Origin: Mariniblastus fucicola
GTDB taxonomy: Bacteria; Planctomycetota; Planctomycetia; Pirellulales; Pirellulaceae
DNA length: 64,000 bases
Assembly: GCF_008087665.1 (NCBI RefSeq)
Contig: NZ_CP042912.1
Location: 4,154,001 to 4,218,000, forward strand
Direction: 5' to 3'
Made by a program: the position numbers and the translations under genes. Positions 43,719 to 53,024 of the stretch are shown one piece after another (positions within the stretch are counted from its first letter, which is position 1; every line of letters begins with the position of its first letter). The notes below the pieces were generated by a model. The model saw only the letters and a program-made list of their open reading frames with translations, was not told the origin of the DNA and did no database searches.

Positions 43719-43734
43719 TGGCACGGCGATTGCA
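43719..43734 (+). promoter_or_regulatory. Sigma-54 promoter for hdeD-like gene
   Basis: TGGCACGGCGATTGCA is a perfect match to the sigma-54 consensus, including the final A. The transcription start would be near 43745, 82 bases before the ATG at 43827. Confidence 0.92.
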
Positions 43735-43826
43735 ACGGAAGCTGCAGCCTGCAGTGGCTGACGTCCGAGTTGAAACCGAGCTGATCACTGCCCGAGGAAA
43801 TTTCACTTTTTAAACGAGCTCCAGCA

Positions 43827-44393
43827 ATGAACGAAGTACTTGCAAACGAAGAAATGCCGAACGGCGATCCAGCTGTTTTCATGAACAAGGTTGCCAAATG
43901 GGGAACCATCATTGGCGGCGTGTTGTGTACGCTGGGCCTGTTCAGTTTGCTGCTGCCGACCGTGATGGCAATCGCGATCGAGATTTGGTTGGCGGTCACG
44001 CTGTTGTGTGTTGGGGCGTCGCTACTGGCGTTGGCATTTCAAAACCGCGGGTACGGCTCGGTGGCGTTCGAAGCGATTTGGGGCACGATCTATGTGATTG
44101 CCGGATTGGCTCTGCTGCTAATGCCGATGTCCGGCGTGATCACGATCGCCTTGATTCTGGGCGTTGTCTTTATTCTCGATGGCATTGGACGAATCATTTT
44201 TGCGTCTCAGGCTTTTGCTACCGAACGCAAAGTTTGGTGGATTTTTGACGGCGTAGTCGCAATCCTGCTCGGCGGAATCATCCTCGCCAACTGGCCAGGC
44301 GACTCGGCATGGATCGTTGGAGTGCTGGTTGGATTGCGTCTACTGTTCACTGGAGCCATCACGATTCTCGTTTCGAGCCTACTGCGAAAGTGA
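43827..44393 (+). CDS. HdeD-like (DUF308) membrane protein
   Basis: The 188-residue product has six hydrophobic segments arranged as three pairs (residues about 24-180), with GSVAFEAIWGTIYVIAGLAL and ALILGVVFILDGIGRIIFAS, the pattern of HdeD/DUF308 proteins. E. coli HdeD is an inner-membrane acid-resistance protein; the function elsewhere is not well defined. The gene stands alone between degP and a convergent sulfatase gene and is led by a strong sigma-54 promoter, suggesting a stress or envelope role. Confidence 0.88.
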   Translation: MNEVLANEEMPNGDPAVFMNKVAKWGTIIGGVLCTLGLFSLLLPTVMAIAIEIWLAVTLLCVGASLLALAFQNRGYGSVAFEAIWGTIYVIAGLALLLMPMSGVITIALILGVVFILDGIGRIIFASQAFATERKVWWIFDGVVAILLGGIILANWPGDSAWIVGVLVGLRLLFTGAITILVSSLLRK

Positions 44394-44445
44394 CGCTTAG
44401 CACGCTTTCAAGAGCTCGACCAGGTTTACAGGCGAATCGCAATTG

Positions 44446-46554
44446 CTAGTCATGTGATTTCGAGGGCAGGAACCAAACCGCCAGCCCTTCGGCAACCAAC
44501 AGATGGCCGGCGTAGTTTGGGTGGTTGCCTTGTGACATCAGGTCTTTGTATCCGTCACGCCGCGTCGCGTGATCGCGGAAGATTTGATAGCTATCGACGA
44601 TGCCGACTTCATGCTCAGCAGCCAGTTCACGGATCTGTTTCGCATGTTGACTGAGCGGGTCCGATTCGTCAAAAATGTTGGCGTTCAGATCACCCGTTGG
44701 CGTCATCAAAACTACCTTTACCCCGTTCGACTTGGCCATCTTGATCATCGAAGCCCATGCTTCACGCGTCGCTTTAAGACCAACGCGCCGATCATTCAAA
44801 CCATAATCAATGGTCACGACGTCAGGCTTCAACGCCAGCACGTCGTCCGCGAAACGTTTGACTCCTACGACGGCAGTTTCGCCACCGACACCAGTTGGAA
44901 TCATGTTGACGACCGAATTGGGATAGGCCTCTGCGATCTTCTGATGCAGCAAATGCGGGTACGCTTTGAACGTTTCGACTTTGCCATCGCGAAAGTAGCC
45001 AGTTGGCACACTGTGACCGTGAGCGACAATTCTAACCGTTCGGTTGTTTGGCCAGCGACGCTGGAGCTCGGTTCTGAGCGGTTGGAGATAGGTCTCAACG
45101 TTTGCGAAAGACTTCGCGAGCGCGGCATGTTCCGGGGAGTTCATTGAACGCATTTGCTTCAAACCCGTGTCGCCGGTTTCCTTGAGCCATCTGTCCATTT
45201 GCTGGCGAAGCGAGCTCAATTTAACCGCGTGTTTCGGGTCGTCGGCGAGGTTTTTGACTTCGTGCGGATCAGACTCAATGTCGTACAGCTCCTCACGCGA
45301 CTTGACGGTTTTCAAAATGAGTTGCTGAGCCGGCGACAATTCCCCCAATCGTCCAAGCTCCTGAATCGCGGCGAGCATTGGGCGATTGTGCTGAACGTAC
45401 CAACATTCACGGTATCCATTTTCCGGATTGTAGTTGCGAATGTATTTGTACTTCTTTGTCCTCACGCAGCGGATTCGATCCATCACTTCGTCGATGAGGT
45501 CGCGAGCACCAAAGATGGCTTTCCTCGGTTCATAGTCTGACGCGACCAACGAATGACCGTCCAGATATTTTGGAAGTTTTACTCCGGCCAAATCCAAAAC
45601 CGTTGCCGAGATATCGATCGTGCTTACAAGATCAGAATCGGTTGAACCAAGAGCTTTATCCTTGAGCCTTCCCACGTATGAGGCAGGCAATTGCAGAATA
45701 AAAGGCACCTTCAGTCCCGCATCGTAGAGCCAGCACTTTCCTCGCAAGTGACAGCGACCGTTGTCTCCGATAAAAATAACAACCGTGTTGTCGGCAATGC
45801 CTTCGGACTCAAGCCGGTCCATCAAACGCCCAAATTTGGCGTCAATCGATTGAATGGATTCGAGGTAACGCGACCAGTCCTCTCGAACGGTTGGATGATC
45901 TGGAAAGTAGGGCGGTAACTGAACGGCGTTGCGGTCGATAGGCGCCGTTTGCGCTTCGGTAACCTTTTGCCAATTGTCCGCATGCCGATGGGAATCGTAG
46001 AGCGTTATCTGAGCGAAAAACGGTTGGTTCGGCTTCCGATGCTTCCAGTCTTTACCGTCGAAGAGGCCTTCTGTTTCGAAGTTGAGATCCAATTTCCGAC
46101 TGAATCCGCAACCGAGTGCCGTGTAGTATCCGCTTTCCTGCAGCAGTTTGGTAATCGGCCTGATCGGAGACGGTAGCTTGATCCCGCGGCGGCGCTGATC
46201 CTGCGTGTCAGTTCGATTCTGATAGACGCCCGTCATCATCGCATTCCGCGACGGCGTACATGAAGCAGCCGTACAAAACGCGTTGGTGAATCGAATCCCG
46301 TTACGAGCGAGTTCATCAAAGTTCGGCGTTTTCACCGCGGGATGGTCGTAGCACGAAAGTTCCGTGCTCATGTCTTCGCCCATCACCCAAACAATGTTTG
46401 GGCGTCTGGCACGCGTGCTGTCGTTCGAATCGGTAGCCTGTAAATTCGACGTCGTGATTAGCGTCGACAGAACAACCAATGCAACGATCAGCAGCAAGTT
46501 TGGAAACCGGACAGCCGAAACCGATCGTCCAGGCAGAAACGTTTTAAGGTACAA
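44446..46554 (-). CDS. Sulfatase fused to an SGNH-hydrolase-like domain
   Basis: The 702-residue secreted protein has a signal peptide/anchor (about 15-40). The sulfatase domain (about 50-470) has the formylglycine site CTPSR (Cys99-Arg103) and metal ligands in NIVWVMGEDMS and VVIFIGDNGRCHL. From residue 500 an SGNH/GDSL-type hydrolase domain begins. It has the nucleophile block as GHS (Ser515, with His in place of the usual Asp), a Gly block TGVGGETA, the Asn block GLND (Asn587) and the His block GNHPNYAGH (His678). The Asp normally three residues before that His is Gln. This suggests one polypeptide that removes sulfate and an acyl ester from a glycan. It is the last gene of the DUF1549/DUF1501 series. 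Confidence 0.9.
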   Translation of the reverse strand: MYLKTFLPGRSVSAVRFPNLLLIVALVVLSTLITTSNLQATDSNDSTRARRPNIVWVMGEDMSTELSCYDHPAVKTPNFDELARNGIRFTNAFCTAASCTPSRNAMMTGVYQNRTDTQDQRRRGIKLPSPIRPITKLLQESGYYTALGCGFSRKLDLNFETEGLFDGKDWKHRKPNQPFFAQITLYDSHRHADNWQKVTEAQTAPIDRNAVQLPPYFPDHPTVREDWSRYLESIQSIDAKFGRLMDRLESEGIADNTVVIFIGDNGRCHLRGKCWLYDAGLKVPFILQLPASYVGRLKDKALGSTDSDLVSTIDISATVLDLAGVKLPKYLDGHSLVASDYEPRKAIFGARDLIDEVMDRIRCVRTKKYKYIRNYNPENGYRECWYVQHNRPMLAAIQELGRLGELSPAQQLILKTVKSREELYDIESDPHEVKNLADDPKHAVKLSSLRQQMDRWLKETGDTGLKQMRSMNSPEHAALAKSFANVETYLQPLRTELQRRWPNNRTVRIVAHGHSVPTGYFRDGKVETFKAYPHLLHQKIAEAYPNSVVNMIPTGVGGETAVVGVKRFADDVLALKPDVVTIDYGLNDRRVGLKATREAWASMIKMAKSNGVKVVLMTPTGDLNANIFDESDPLSQHAKQIRELAAEHEVGIVDSYQIFRDHATRRDGYKDLMSQGNHPNYAGHLLVAEGLAVWFLPSKSHD

Positions 46555-46661
46555 GCGATCGCCCTATGAAGTGTTCTCAGAAATTTAAAGCTCAGCCGCA
46601 CTCACCATCGGCGGCTTGGACCAGACGCATCGCCCAGAGGCAGAAGAAGCTGCTGACTGGC

Positions 46662-48092
46662 TCAGGAAACGATGCCGCGAACGACGCTGGCGGGCTCAAC
46701 TCCGGTCAGGCGTTGATCGAGTCCCTGGAACGGGAACGTCAACTTTTCATGGTCGATTCCCAACAGGTGCAACATAGTCGCGTGCAAGTCACGCACATGG
46801 ACCGGGTTCTCAACAACGTTGTATCCGAACTCATCCGTCATTCCGTACTCGATGCCACTTTTGACGCCGCCACCAGCCAACAAAGCGGTGAAGCAACGAG
46901 GGTGGTGGTCGCGTCCATAAGTCTCATTGGTCAAGGTGCCCTGGCAGTAAACCGTTCGCCCGAATTCACCGGCGAACACAACGAGCGTGTCCTCCAACAG
47001 GCCTCGTTGATCGAGGTCCTGAATCAGTCCCGCTGTTGGTTGGTCGACGTCCTGACACTGAGCCGCAAGATTTTTCGGCAGGGCAGTGTGATGGTCCCAA
47101 CCGCGATGAAACAGCGAAACGAAGCGAACATTTTCCTCAGCCATTCGACGCGCCATCAAGCAATTACGAGCAAATGAGCCGGGCTTGGTGACTTCCGGCC
47201 CGTACAGGTCAAGTGTCTCCTGTGTTTCGTTTTCAACGTTAATCAACTCCGGCACAGACGTCTGCATTCGAAACGCCATCTCCTGCTGGGCAATCGTTGT
47301 CAAAATCTCAGGGTCATGCTGTTCCGAAAAATGTTTCTGGTTCAGCTGAGCCAACGAGTCCAACATTCTGCGGCGAACTTTTCCGTCGACTCCAGGTGGA
47401 TTGGAAAGAAATAGAACTGGATCGCCGGCGGCCTGAAAACTGGTTCCTTGATGCTTCGATGGGAGGAATCCGCTTCCCCACAACCGGGAGTAGAGGGCTT
47501 GAACGTTGACTCGTCCGCCCCAATAAGCCGAAGGCATCACGATATAGTCAGGTAAATCCTTGTTCATCGAACCCAAGCCATAACTCAACCACGCTCCGAT
47601 GCTTGGCTTGCCAGGAATTTCGGATCCGGTGCAAAAGGATGTTTTGCCGGGGTCATGGTTGATCGCGTCGGTGCGAAGCGACTTGACCATGCAGAACTTG
47701 TCAATCTGGCCGGCAATATTCGGCAGAAGCTCGCTTACCCAAATGCCATTTTCGCCATGCTGATTGAATTTGAACTTCGAGGGCGCAATCAGCTTCTCTT
47801 TCCCCTTCGTCATCGCCGTCACACGTTGGCCATCACGAATCGACTCAGGCAACTCTTCGCGAAACCGCTTGGCCAGATCGGGTTTATAGTCGAACAGGTC
47901 CAACTGGCTGGGCGCTCCGGCCATAAACAGAAAGATGACTCGTTTGGCTTTCGCCGGCAACGACTTTGCGTCCGAAGCTTTCGCGAATTGCGGCAGCAGC
48001 CCCGCCATCGCAGACGCTCCCAGCCCCATTCCGCTGTTGAGCAGGAAACGTCGCCTCGATTGGGCAAATTCCGGATGTTGGTTTCCAGCCAT
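46662..48092 (-). CDS. DUF1501 protein with Tat signal
   Basis: The 476-residue product starts with a twin-arginine leader (SRRRFLLNSGMGLGASAMAG), so it is probably exported folded. The DUF1501 body, an alkaline-phosphatase-superfamily relative, includes KRVIFLFMAGAPSQLDLFDY near the start, VVFAGEFGRTVYCQG and GRDHHPRCFTALLAGGGVKS. It follows the DUF1549/DUF1553 gene by six bases, the standard planctomycete pair. Its biochemical role is unknown; such pairs are thought to act together at the cell surface. Confidence 0.92.
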   Translation of the reverse strand: MAGNQHPEFAQSRRRFLLNSGMGLGASAMAGLLPQFAKASDAKSLPAKAKRVIFLFMAGAPSQLDLFDYKPDLAKRFREELPESIRDGQRVTAMTKGKEKLIAPSKFKFNQHGENGIWVSELLPNIAGQIDKFCMVKSLRTDAINHDPGKTSFCTGSEIPGKPSIGAWLSYGLGSMNKDLPDYIVMPSAYWGGRVNVQALYSRLWGSGFLPSKHQGTSFQAAGDPVLFLSNPPGVDGKVRRRMLDSLAQLNQKHFSEQHDPEILTTIAQQEMAFRMQTSVPELINVENETQETLDLYGPEVTKPGSFARNCLMARRMAEENVRFVSLFHRGWDHHTALPKNLAAQCQDVDQPTAGLIQDLDQRGLLEDTLVVFAGEFGRTVYCQGTLTNETYGRDHHPRCFTALLAGGGVKSGIEYGMTDEFGYNVVENPVHVRDLHATMLHLLGIDHEKLTFPFQGLDQRLTGVEPASVVRGIVS

Positions 48093-48098
48093 ATCAGA

Positions 48099-50558
48099 TC
48101 AATCTCGATTCTTGGTAATGTCCATATTGAAAAGCGTGTTCGCCACAACGGTCCACGCCGCAAGCTCAACATTCGACTCGACGTCGTCCGACGCGGCCTC
48201 GATCTGTTTCGCCAATTCGGGCTCGCTGGAATACGTTTGGCTCAGATCGTCCAACAATTTCTCCATAACAGCGACCTCATTTTCATCCGGCAGCTTCCCG
48301 GTCACGGATTCCCAGGCGAATGCAATTCGCTCGTCTTCCGGTTTCTGAAGCACGCGACGCGCGAACTTTCCGGCCGCTTCAAAGTAGGCTTGTTCGTTGA
48401 GCAAAAGCAAAGCCTGAGAGGGCGTGTTGGTGCGTTCGCGGCGAGCCACACAGGCGTCGCGCGTCGGAGCATTGAGAATCGTCATCTGTGGAGGCGGCAT
48501 TCCGCGTTTCCAATACGTGTAGATGCTTCGACGCTTCGTTGCATCACCTTGGTCGGCTTTGTATCGCTCACCAATCATGGTCACGGACTTCCAGAGCCCG
48601 TCAGGTTGCGGCGGTTTGACGCTCGGGCCGTACATCTCATCGCACATTTCACCGCTCACGAACAGCAATTGATCCCGAATGACTTCCGCATCAAGCCGAT
48701 GTCGACTGGCTCTGGCCAAATCCCGATTGCCAGGATCTTCACGGTACGCCAACTCGTCAGCGACAGACGACTGTCGATAAGTTTTCGACGTCACGATCAG
48801 CTTCACAAGTCGTTTTGTATCCCAACCGTTGCGGCGAAAGTCGTCAGCAAGAAAATCCAACAGTTCGGGGTGACTCGGCGGTGTACCTTGGGCTCCAAAA
48901 TCTTCCGTCGACCTTACCAGGCCGGCACCCATCAGCGATTGCCAGATCCGATTGACAGCGACTCGACTGGTTAGCGGATGATCTTCCGCGACAAGCCATT
49001 CGGCAAGATCGAGCCGACTTGGATTCGACGTTCTTGAATTCAGCGGAGGCAGGAAACCTGGCGTATCCCGCGGAACTTCATCGGAAGGCTTGTCGTATTC
49101 GCCTCGATCCAAAAGATACGTCTTTCGCAACTGTTCACGCTCTTTGGCGACCAATGCGTACGGCACGTTTCGATCAAAACGCTTCCGTTTGGCTTTAAGT
49201 TTTTTCAACTGAGCTTCCCGATTTCGTTTTTCGGCTTTTAAATCCTTGCTCTTTGCCTTGAGCGCGACAGGCTTTGCTCCCGAAGCCGTTTGTGCGTCGA
49301 CCTTCGCAATCTCGGCGACCAATTCATTGATTTTGGTCTGCGCAGATTGAATCTCGCGATCAAACTTCTCCAACGTTGATTTCTGCTCGGGCGACGCAAG
49401 CGAAATGTAGGGCTTCTGCAAACCGTTTTCCGGCCAGCCCGGCGTTTCCGGCTTCACATCGAAATTATTGAAGAACGCGTACATCGAGTAAAAGTCTTTT
49501 TGCGTGATCGGATCATATTTGTGATCGTGACACTGAGCACACTGCATCGTCAGGCCGAGAAACGCTGTGCTCACGGCGGTCACACGGTCGACCACGTTCT
49601 TGTGATGACTTTCTTCAGGCAACGCTGTGCCGACGTCAATGATCAGATGCAGCCGATTGAATGCCGACGCGGTCAGCTGATCTTTGGTCGGTTTGTCCAA
49701 CAGATCACCCGCGAGCTGAGCGGTCAAAAACTCGTCGTAGCCCAGGTTCTCATTGAACGATCGGATGACCCAGTCGCGATAGGCAAAGTGATTCCTGTAG
49801 AAATCTTTATGCATTCCGTTGGTGTCGGCGAACCGAACGAGGTCCAACCAGTACCGCGCCATGTGTTCGCCGTAGCGAGGTGATTCAAGAAGCTGATCAA
49901 TCCAAGTTTCCCACGCAGCCTCGCGTCCGATCTCTTCCTCAAGTCGCAGTTGTTCCGCGATTTGTTCAGGAGTCGGCGGCAAGCCGATGATGTCGAGACT
50001 CGAGCGACGAACCAACTTCCGGAAGTCGGCCTCTGGTTGTGGATGCTTGTCAGACTCTTTCAGCGCCGACGCGACAAACGCATCGACCGGATTGTTTTGC
50101 CATTGAGCGTCGACGTCTTTCGGCACCGGAGCTGGCTGAGGTTTTTCAAACGCCCAAAACCGCTCATACTTCGCTCCCTGCTCGATCCATCGCTTGAACA
50201 AATCAAGCTCGGCTTCGGTGAACGGTGGCTTGTGCGCATGCGGCGGAGGCATCTGATCGCCTTCGTCATCGGAAATGATGCGAGCCCAAAATTCGCTGTC
50301 TTCCGTCGAACCCGGCACGATCGCTGACTCATGTGCCGGCTCTTCCAAATCCAGCCGCAAGTCTGCTTCACGAGAATTGGAATCCGGACCGTGGCAAGAG
50401 TAGCAACGGTCCGACAGCAGAGGTCGAATGTCCTGGTCGAAAGAAACCGCATCGTCATCTTGAGCCGCGACAGGCATCGCGACCAACAGTGACATGACGA
50501 CCGGAACCAGTCGGCAGAATTTGGTAACTAACATTGTAAACAACCGTTTTTGCCTCAT
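48099..50558 (-). CDS. Planctomycete cytochrome C / DUF1549-DUF1553 protein
   Basis: The 819-residue product has a signal peptide (about 1-32; a start at residue 9, MLVTKF, is equally possible). A c-type haem motif C-YS-CH lies at 52-56. DUF1549 (about 160-365) has PEADFRKLVRRSSLDIIGLP and CAQCHDHKYDPITQKDFYSM, which includes a second CxxCH. A coiled-coil linker (395-475) follows, then DUF1553 (about 515-760) with LTSRVAVNRIWQSLMGAGLV. The haem motifs suggest electron transfer in the periplasm. Genes of this kind are amplified in planctomycetes and sit beside sulfatases and glycoside hydrolases. Its stop is six bases before the DUF1501 start. Confidence 0.93.
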   Translation of the reverse strand: MRQKRLFTMLVTKFCRLVPVVMSLLVAMPVAAQDDDAVSFDQDIRPLLSDRCYSCHGPDSNSREADLRLDLEEPAHESAIVPGSTEDSEFWARIISDDEGDQMPPPHAHKPPFTEAELDLFKRWIEQGAKYERFWAFEKPQPAPVPKDVDAQWQNNPVDAFVASALKESDKHPQPEADFRKLVRRSSLDIIGLPPTPEQIAEQLRLEEEIGREAAWETWIDQLLESPRYGEHMARYWLDLVRFADTNGMHKDFYRNHFAYRDWVIRSFNENLGYDEFLTAQLAGDLLDKPTKDQLTASAFNRLHLIIDVGTALPEESHHKNVVDRVTAVSTAFLGLTMQCAQCHDHKYDPITQKDFYSMYAFFNNFDVKPETPGWPENGLQKPYISLASPEQKSTLEKFDREIQSAQTKINELVAEIAKVDAQTASGAKPVALKAKSKDLKAEKRNREAQLKKLKAKRKRFDRNVPYALVAKEREQLRKTYLLDRGEYDKPSDEVPRDTPGFLPPLNSRTSNPSRLDLAEWLVAEDHPLTSRVAVNRIWQSLMGAGLVRSTEDFGAQGTPPSHPELLDFLADDFRRNGWDTKRLVKLIVTSKTYRQSSVADELAYREDPGNRDLARASRHRLDAEVIRDQLLFVSGEMCDEMYGPSVKPPQPDGLWKSVTMIGERYKADQGDATKRRSIYTYWKRGMPPPQMTILNAPTRDACVARRERTNTPSQALLLLNEQAYFEAAGKFARRVLQKPEDERIAFAWESVTGKLPDENEVAVMEKLLDDLSQTYSSEPELAKQIEAASDDVESNVELAAWTVVANTLFNMDITKNRD

Positions 50559-50779
50559 TCAGGTTTCCGATTTTGCAGATTCAGTTACGGCACTCACCGA
50601 AACACGCTCGCCAACTTTTGCTGTCCCGCAAGGCAACTTGCTCGCGAACAGAACATTTGTTTTGCATGGAAGCACGGGCACGTTTGCATTCTGCCTACGG
50701 CTACGCCGACTCAATTTTGCAAGCGGACCACAGTCTGTCAAACCGCAGCCCGCAAGCCAAGTTTCGTTTTAGGCCAATG

Positions 50780-51487
50780 TTAAACCCGACGCCGACGCGT
50801 AAACGCAGCCAATCCAAACAACGTGATGCACGCCCCAGTTGCAGGCTCCGGCACCGCTGAGATTTGATTTTCGTAGCCGATACCTGTGATTGCAAACTGT
50901 GCTCCCGCCTGATCCGTGTCCGTCACCGACATGGAAAGCAGCTGCCCATTGCTCGATGCAGCATCAAAATTGATATCCACATCGTTACCGTTGAACAAAC
51001 TGCCGGGAATATTGATTCGAACGCTTCCAGCTACAGCATCATACTCGGCGAACAGGTTCGCGTTGGAGACGCTAAAAGTCACTCCCGGATCAGACAGAAA
51101 ACCCGAGATGATTACACCATCTTCAGGCCCAGTCCCATCCGCTCTGGAGAAATCGTAAGCGATGCGAGTCAATCCGGCGTTGGCGACAAAGCCGAACGTC
51201 AAACGTTCTTCATTGCCGTTGCCAGGATCGGTATCGGAGTCATTGAAAGCATTCGCGTTTGCAGTTCCGGTTGAGTCAATTCCCAACCGAACCGCGTTGT
51301 TGTTGAACGTATCCTGAGTGTTCCCGATGAACGGAGTGAGCGAAATTGTTCCGTCGGTGAAGAATGACGTATCCGTGCTGCCTTGGCTAATATCGCCCGG
51401 CAGAAGGTTTACTTCATCAGCCATTGCTGCAACGGCCATCGACAGCGTCAGCAAATAGGCCAGCGCATATTTGAACGTGATTTTCAT
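50780..51487 (-). CDS. PEP-CTERM sorted extracellular protein
   Basis: The 235-residue product has a signal peptide (about 1-23), a beta-rich body with Asn/Asp/Gly-rich loops, and a C-terminal sorting tail. In the tail, VPEPATG is followed by a hydrophobic stretch (ACITLFGLAAF) and a basic end RRRRV. This is the PEP-CTERM signal cut by exosortase before transfer to the surface. The body contains DGTGPEDGVIISGFLSDPGV but no recognised domain. It lies between a lipoprotein gene and the DUF1549 gene, in the same direction. Confidence 0.9.
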   Translation of the reverse strand: MKITFKYALAYLLTLSMAVAAMADEVNLLPGDISQGSTDTSFFTDGTISLTPFIGNTQDTFNNNAVRLGIDSTGTANANAFNDSDTDPGNGNEERLTFGFVANAGLTRIAYDFSRADGTGPEDGVIISGFLSDPGVTFSVSNANLFAEYDAVAGSVRINIPGSLFNGNDVDINFDAASSNGQLLSMSVTDTDQAGAQFAITGIGYENQISAVPEPATGACITLFGLAAFTRRRRV

Positions 51488-51552
51488 AAGCTTTTCCTGA
51501 TAGAACGAGGTGTGGAAGTCATTGGTGAAAGTGGAAGTTTTTGTAGCGAGAG

Positions 51553-52005
51553 CTACCTGGATTCAAGTTCGAAAACGAAGTCGTTGTCTGATCCGCGTGC
51601 GACCTCGACTTCAAGTCCGGATTCTTTCGGCTTGCCGTATTTTGCGGGGATAGGAGCGACGTACTTGCCTTTCTTTCCTGGCTCCGCACCTCCCGGACTT
51701 GAGACTTCATCGCCCGGCATCGGCGGAGGAGTCTTGGGCGTGATCGCGACATAGTGCTCGCCGATCAAGGCACCGTCTCCGGAAGAAAAAGTCGTTGCCG
51801 AATCAAATCTTCCGGTCTCATCGGTGATTGCGTTGGCGACTCGTCGGTTGTCCTTCGGCATCAGCGTAACTTTGGCGTCCGCAAGTGGCTGACCATCGAG
51901 AGTTACTGTGCCGCTAACCGGCAACCGAGCCTCTTCACCGTCGCTGCAACCAGGCTGCAGTGAAACCAGTAAAAAACAAATGGCCAGGGGAACAAAGAAT
52001 TTCAT
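51553..52005 (-). CDS. Lipoprotein with carboxypeptidase-regulatory-like domain
   Basis: The start is set at the ATG 52005, which yields a lipoprotein signal with LQPGC (Cys20). The 150-residue product has a transthyretin-like beta fold: VSGTVTLDGQPLADAKVTLM, then AITDETGRFD and EHYVAITPK. Planctomycetes have many such small lipoproteins directly behind DUF1559 genes, as here. The C-terminal part, PPPMPGDEVSSPGG and IPAKYGKP, is typical of that group. The role is unknown. Confidence 0.88.
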   Translation of the reverse strand: MKFFVPLAICFLLVSLQPGCSDGEEARLPVSGTVTLDGQPLADAKVTLMPKDNRRVANAITDETGRFDSATTFSSGDGALIGEHYVAITPKTPPPMPGDEVSSPGGAEPGKKGKYVAPIPAKYGKPKESGLEVEVARGSDNDFVFELESR

Positions 52006-52091
52006 TCGGGATTCCAAATTGGTGTTCGATCGATGCAGGTCCGTCAACAAGGACCCGCGCGAATGATGATGGATTTCGAAACAGGGCTTCA

Positions 52092-53024
52092 TCAAAACGT
52101 TTCGACTTCGCCGCCTTGAAGCGTCCCCATTGCGTAGTAGACGTCGGTCGCAACCGAATCGGCAACGAACTGGGTGCTTCCGTCGCAACGACCGAACACA
52201 ACGCCGCCCGGATGACTGGAAGCAAATCCATATGAGACTCGCCAGTCGCCTGCAAACGGGTCACGATCCTCGACGGTCTTGTAGAGATTCAGCGGAATGG
52301 CCATCGTCGCGATAGTTCCGTTGTCATCTACCCATGCCGAGTCGTCACACCACTGAGGCAACGTCTCTCCGATCGCAACTGTGTTGCTGGAACCATCCTT
52401 CATGTCTCCGAATCCCGTGTCCACGTAATCTGACGGACGGGAAGGGCGGTTGAATTTGTTTCTTGGGAACACTCCATCACCCCACTCAAGATCGATCATC
52501 GGACCGTTGTAGCGACCGACGCCATCGCGTTGATAGGGAGCACCAAGCCAGTTGGAGCCGTTAACGCCTTTATAGTTCGTGCATCCGAGCGATTGATTCC
52601 ACCACCATCCCGCTCGAAGAACATTTCCTCCCGGAATCAGTTTTCCGTCGTATCCCGATGAGTCAGCCGGACAAACGAGAAAGCTCAATGCGTTCTGGCC
52701 AGCCGGCACCTGTGCGGCAGTGAAAACGTTGCGTGGAATCATGTTCGCAACATTTTGTTGCTCGATGAATGGCAGGATTTTGATAATCCAGGTCGTATGC
52801 TGGCCCCACGTAAACTGCTGTCCATTTGGAAAAGCCTGATGAGCAGAATCGTAGTTGTGCATCGAAAGCACAATCTGTCGCGTGTTGTTCATGCAGACGG
52901 TGCGACGTGCTGCTTCACGCACTTGCTGAACCGCAGGCAATAACATGCCTATCAAAATACCGATGATCGCAATAACGACCAACAACTCTACCAGGGTAAA
53001 CGCCGAGCGGTAAATTCTGTTCAT
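52092..53024 (-). CDS. DUF1559 protein with type IV pilin-like leader
   Basis: The ATG at 53024 gives a short basic leader and the prepilin motif [20 protein letters not shown] (9-28), cut before Phe9 by a prepilin peptidase. The 310-residue product continues with the DUF1559 segments [13 protein letters not shown]-type helix, [15 protein letters not shown] and [20 protein letters not shown] near the C-terminus. These pseudopilin-like proteins are a hallmark of planctomycetes and are present in large numbers. It is followed by its typical partner lipoprotein. The 294 bases upstream (53025-53318) show no gene. Confidence 0.93.
   Translation of the reverse strand: MNRIYRSAFTLVELLVVIAIIGILIGMLLPAVQQVREAARRTVCMNNTRQIVLSMHNYDSAHQAFPNGQQFTWGQHTTWIIKILPFIEQQNVANMIPRNVFTAAQVPAGQNALSFLVCPADSSGYDGKLIPGGNVLRAGWWWNQSLGCTNYKGVNGSNWLGAPYQRDGVGRYNGPMIDLEWGDGVFPRNKFNRPSRPSDYVDTGFGDMKDGSSNTVAIGETLPQWCDDSAWVDDNGTIATMAIPLNLYKTVEDRDPFAGDWRVSYGFASSHPGGVVFGRCDGSTQFVADSVATDVYYAMGTLQGGEVETF

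Larger units (their letters stand above)
43353..43826 (+). other. 474-bp region before hdeD-like gene
   Basis: After the degP terminator, this region contains a perfect 14-bp palindrome (43574-43587), an inverted repeat with arms TTTGGCTC (43669-43676) and GAGCCAAA (43702-43709), and the sigma-54 promoter at 43719-43734. A 90-residue frame at 43541-43813 overlaps these elements, is rich in Arg and Ala, resembles no protein, and is not accepted as a gene. Confidence 0.6.

Noticed and set aside
43541-43813. 90-residue reading frame before the hdeD-like gene
   Set aside because: It overlaps the palindrome, inverted repeat and sigma-54 promoter, has unusual Arg/Ala composition and no ribosome site.
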